This document shows, piece after piece, positions 63,805 to 64,000 of a stretch of 64,000 nucleotides of DNA. The notes beneath the pieces were generated by a model that was not told the origin of the DNA, made no database searches, and saw nothing but the letters and a program-made list of their open reading frames with translations. The position numbers and the translations under genes are program-made. The first letter of the stretch is position 1, and the number at the start of each line of letters is the position of its first letter. Origin of the DNA: Jiella endophytica (GTDB taxonomy: Bacteria > Pseudomonadota > Alphaproteobacteria > Rhizobiales > Rhizobiaceae); assembly GCF_004519335.1 (NCBI RefSeq), contig NZ_SOZD01000005.1, forward strand, positions 310,001 to 374,000, given 5' to 3'.

Positions 63805-64000
63805 GCGCCGCGATTCGCTATCCCATCATGTGATTAACGCCGCGATCTTGCCATCGGCCGGGGCCATCCTAGCTCCGATGGCGACGTCGCTCGTCATCCG
63901 GGCCTCTCAGTGGGAGGTTTGTCGGGGCGAAATATTGCGGGCGCGAACGGGCTCGCCAGAGGGCGGCGCCCCGGCGAAGCGGACGCGGCGACAAAAGATT
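63805..64000. other. Window end, no gene seen
   Basis: These 196 bases after ftsB have no reading frame with coding character. They are likely to be the upstream region of the next gene beyond the window. Confidence 0.5.

Overview
The window is high-GC DNA of an alphaproteobacterium, most probably a member of the Hyphomicrobiales (Rhizobiales). The evidence is the block ddlB-ftsQ-ftsA-ftsZ-lpxC-bamD-recN-ligA, the purC-purS-purQ-purL-bolA order, FtsZ with a long C-terminal extension, an NAD-dependent ligase, and TTAA-N7-TTAA (CtrA-type) sites at division genes. The first two genes belong to the tetrahydromethanopterin-linked C1 gene set, which suggests formaldehyde or methylotrophic C1 metabolism. 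Genus cannot be fixed from the sequence alone; an Aurantimonadaceae-like organism is a guess.

Layout. 1-1.9 kb: tail of an H4MPT-associated cluster (DUF6513, DUF447). 1.9-3.7 kb: isochorismatase-family hydrolase divergent from a LysR regulator. 3.9-7.7 kb: three-subunit molybdenum aldehyde oxidoreductase (PaoABC type) closed by a terminator. 7.8-11.4 kb: an aldolase-family remnant, a GNAT acetyltransferase, an ornithine/lysine decarboxylase and a second LysR regulator. 11.6-16.1 kb: DM13 protein, L,D-transpeptidase, a DUF1007/NicO metal transport pair and a Bcr/CflA exporter. 16.4-25.4 kb (minus strand): purine genes purC, purS, purQ, purL followed by bolA and grxD, with five extra genes interleaved, among them an acyltransferase between bolA and grxD. 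25.7 kb: tRNA-Cys.

26.1-29.3 kb: a 1062-residue calcium-binding RTX protein with large tandem modules, no type I secretion genes nearby. 29.4-42.7 kb: cell division, envelope and repair genes, split into transcription units by clear intrinsic terminators, with a ParDE-type toxin-antitoxin pair just upstream of ligA. 42.8-56.6 kb: mixed housekeeping and accessory genes: YbjN protein, AzlCD exporter, cytochrome b561, VWA/CoxE-like protein, chemoreceptor, rplM-rpsI, PaaI thioesterase, enoyl-CoA hydratase, CoA-binding protein, a GGDEF protein with a degenerate active site, a sulfotransferase-like protein and a Gfo/Idh/MocA oxidoreductase. 56.8-64 kb: an orphan gene in AT-richer DNA, metY behind a leader whose hairpin masks its ribosome-binding site, dispersed intergenic repeats, a cupin protein, a cytochrome P450, a secreted repeat protein, a formate/nitrite-family transporter and ftsB.

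No gene cluster here is convincingly a new multi-gene defence or biosynthetic system. The observations most worth following are the metY leader, the RTX protein at the head of the division cluster, two CtrA-type boxes at ddlB and ftsB, the catalytically doubtful GGDEF protein, the secreted tandem-repeat protein and several decayed or dispersed repeat elements.
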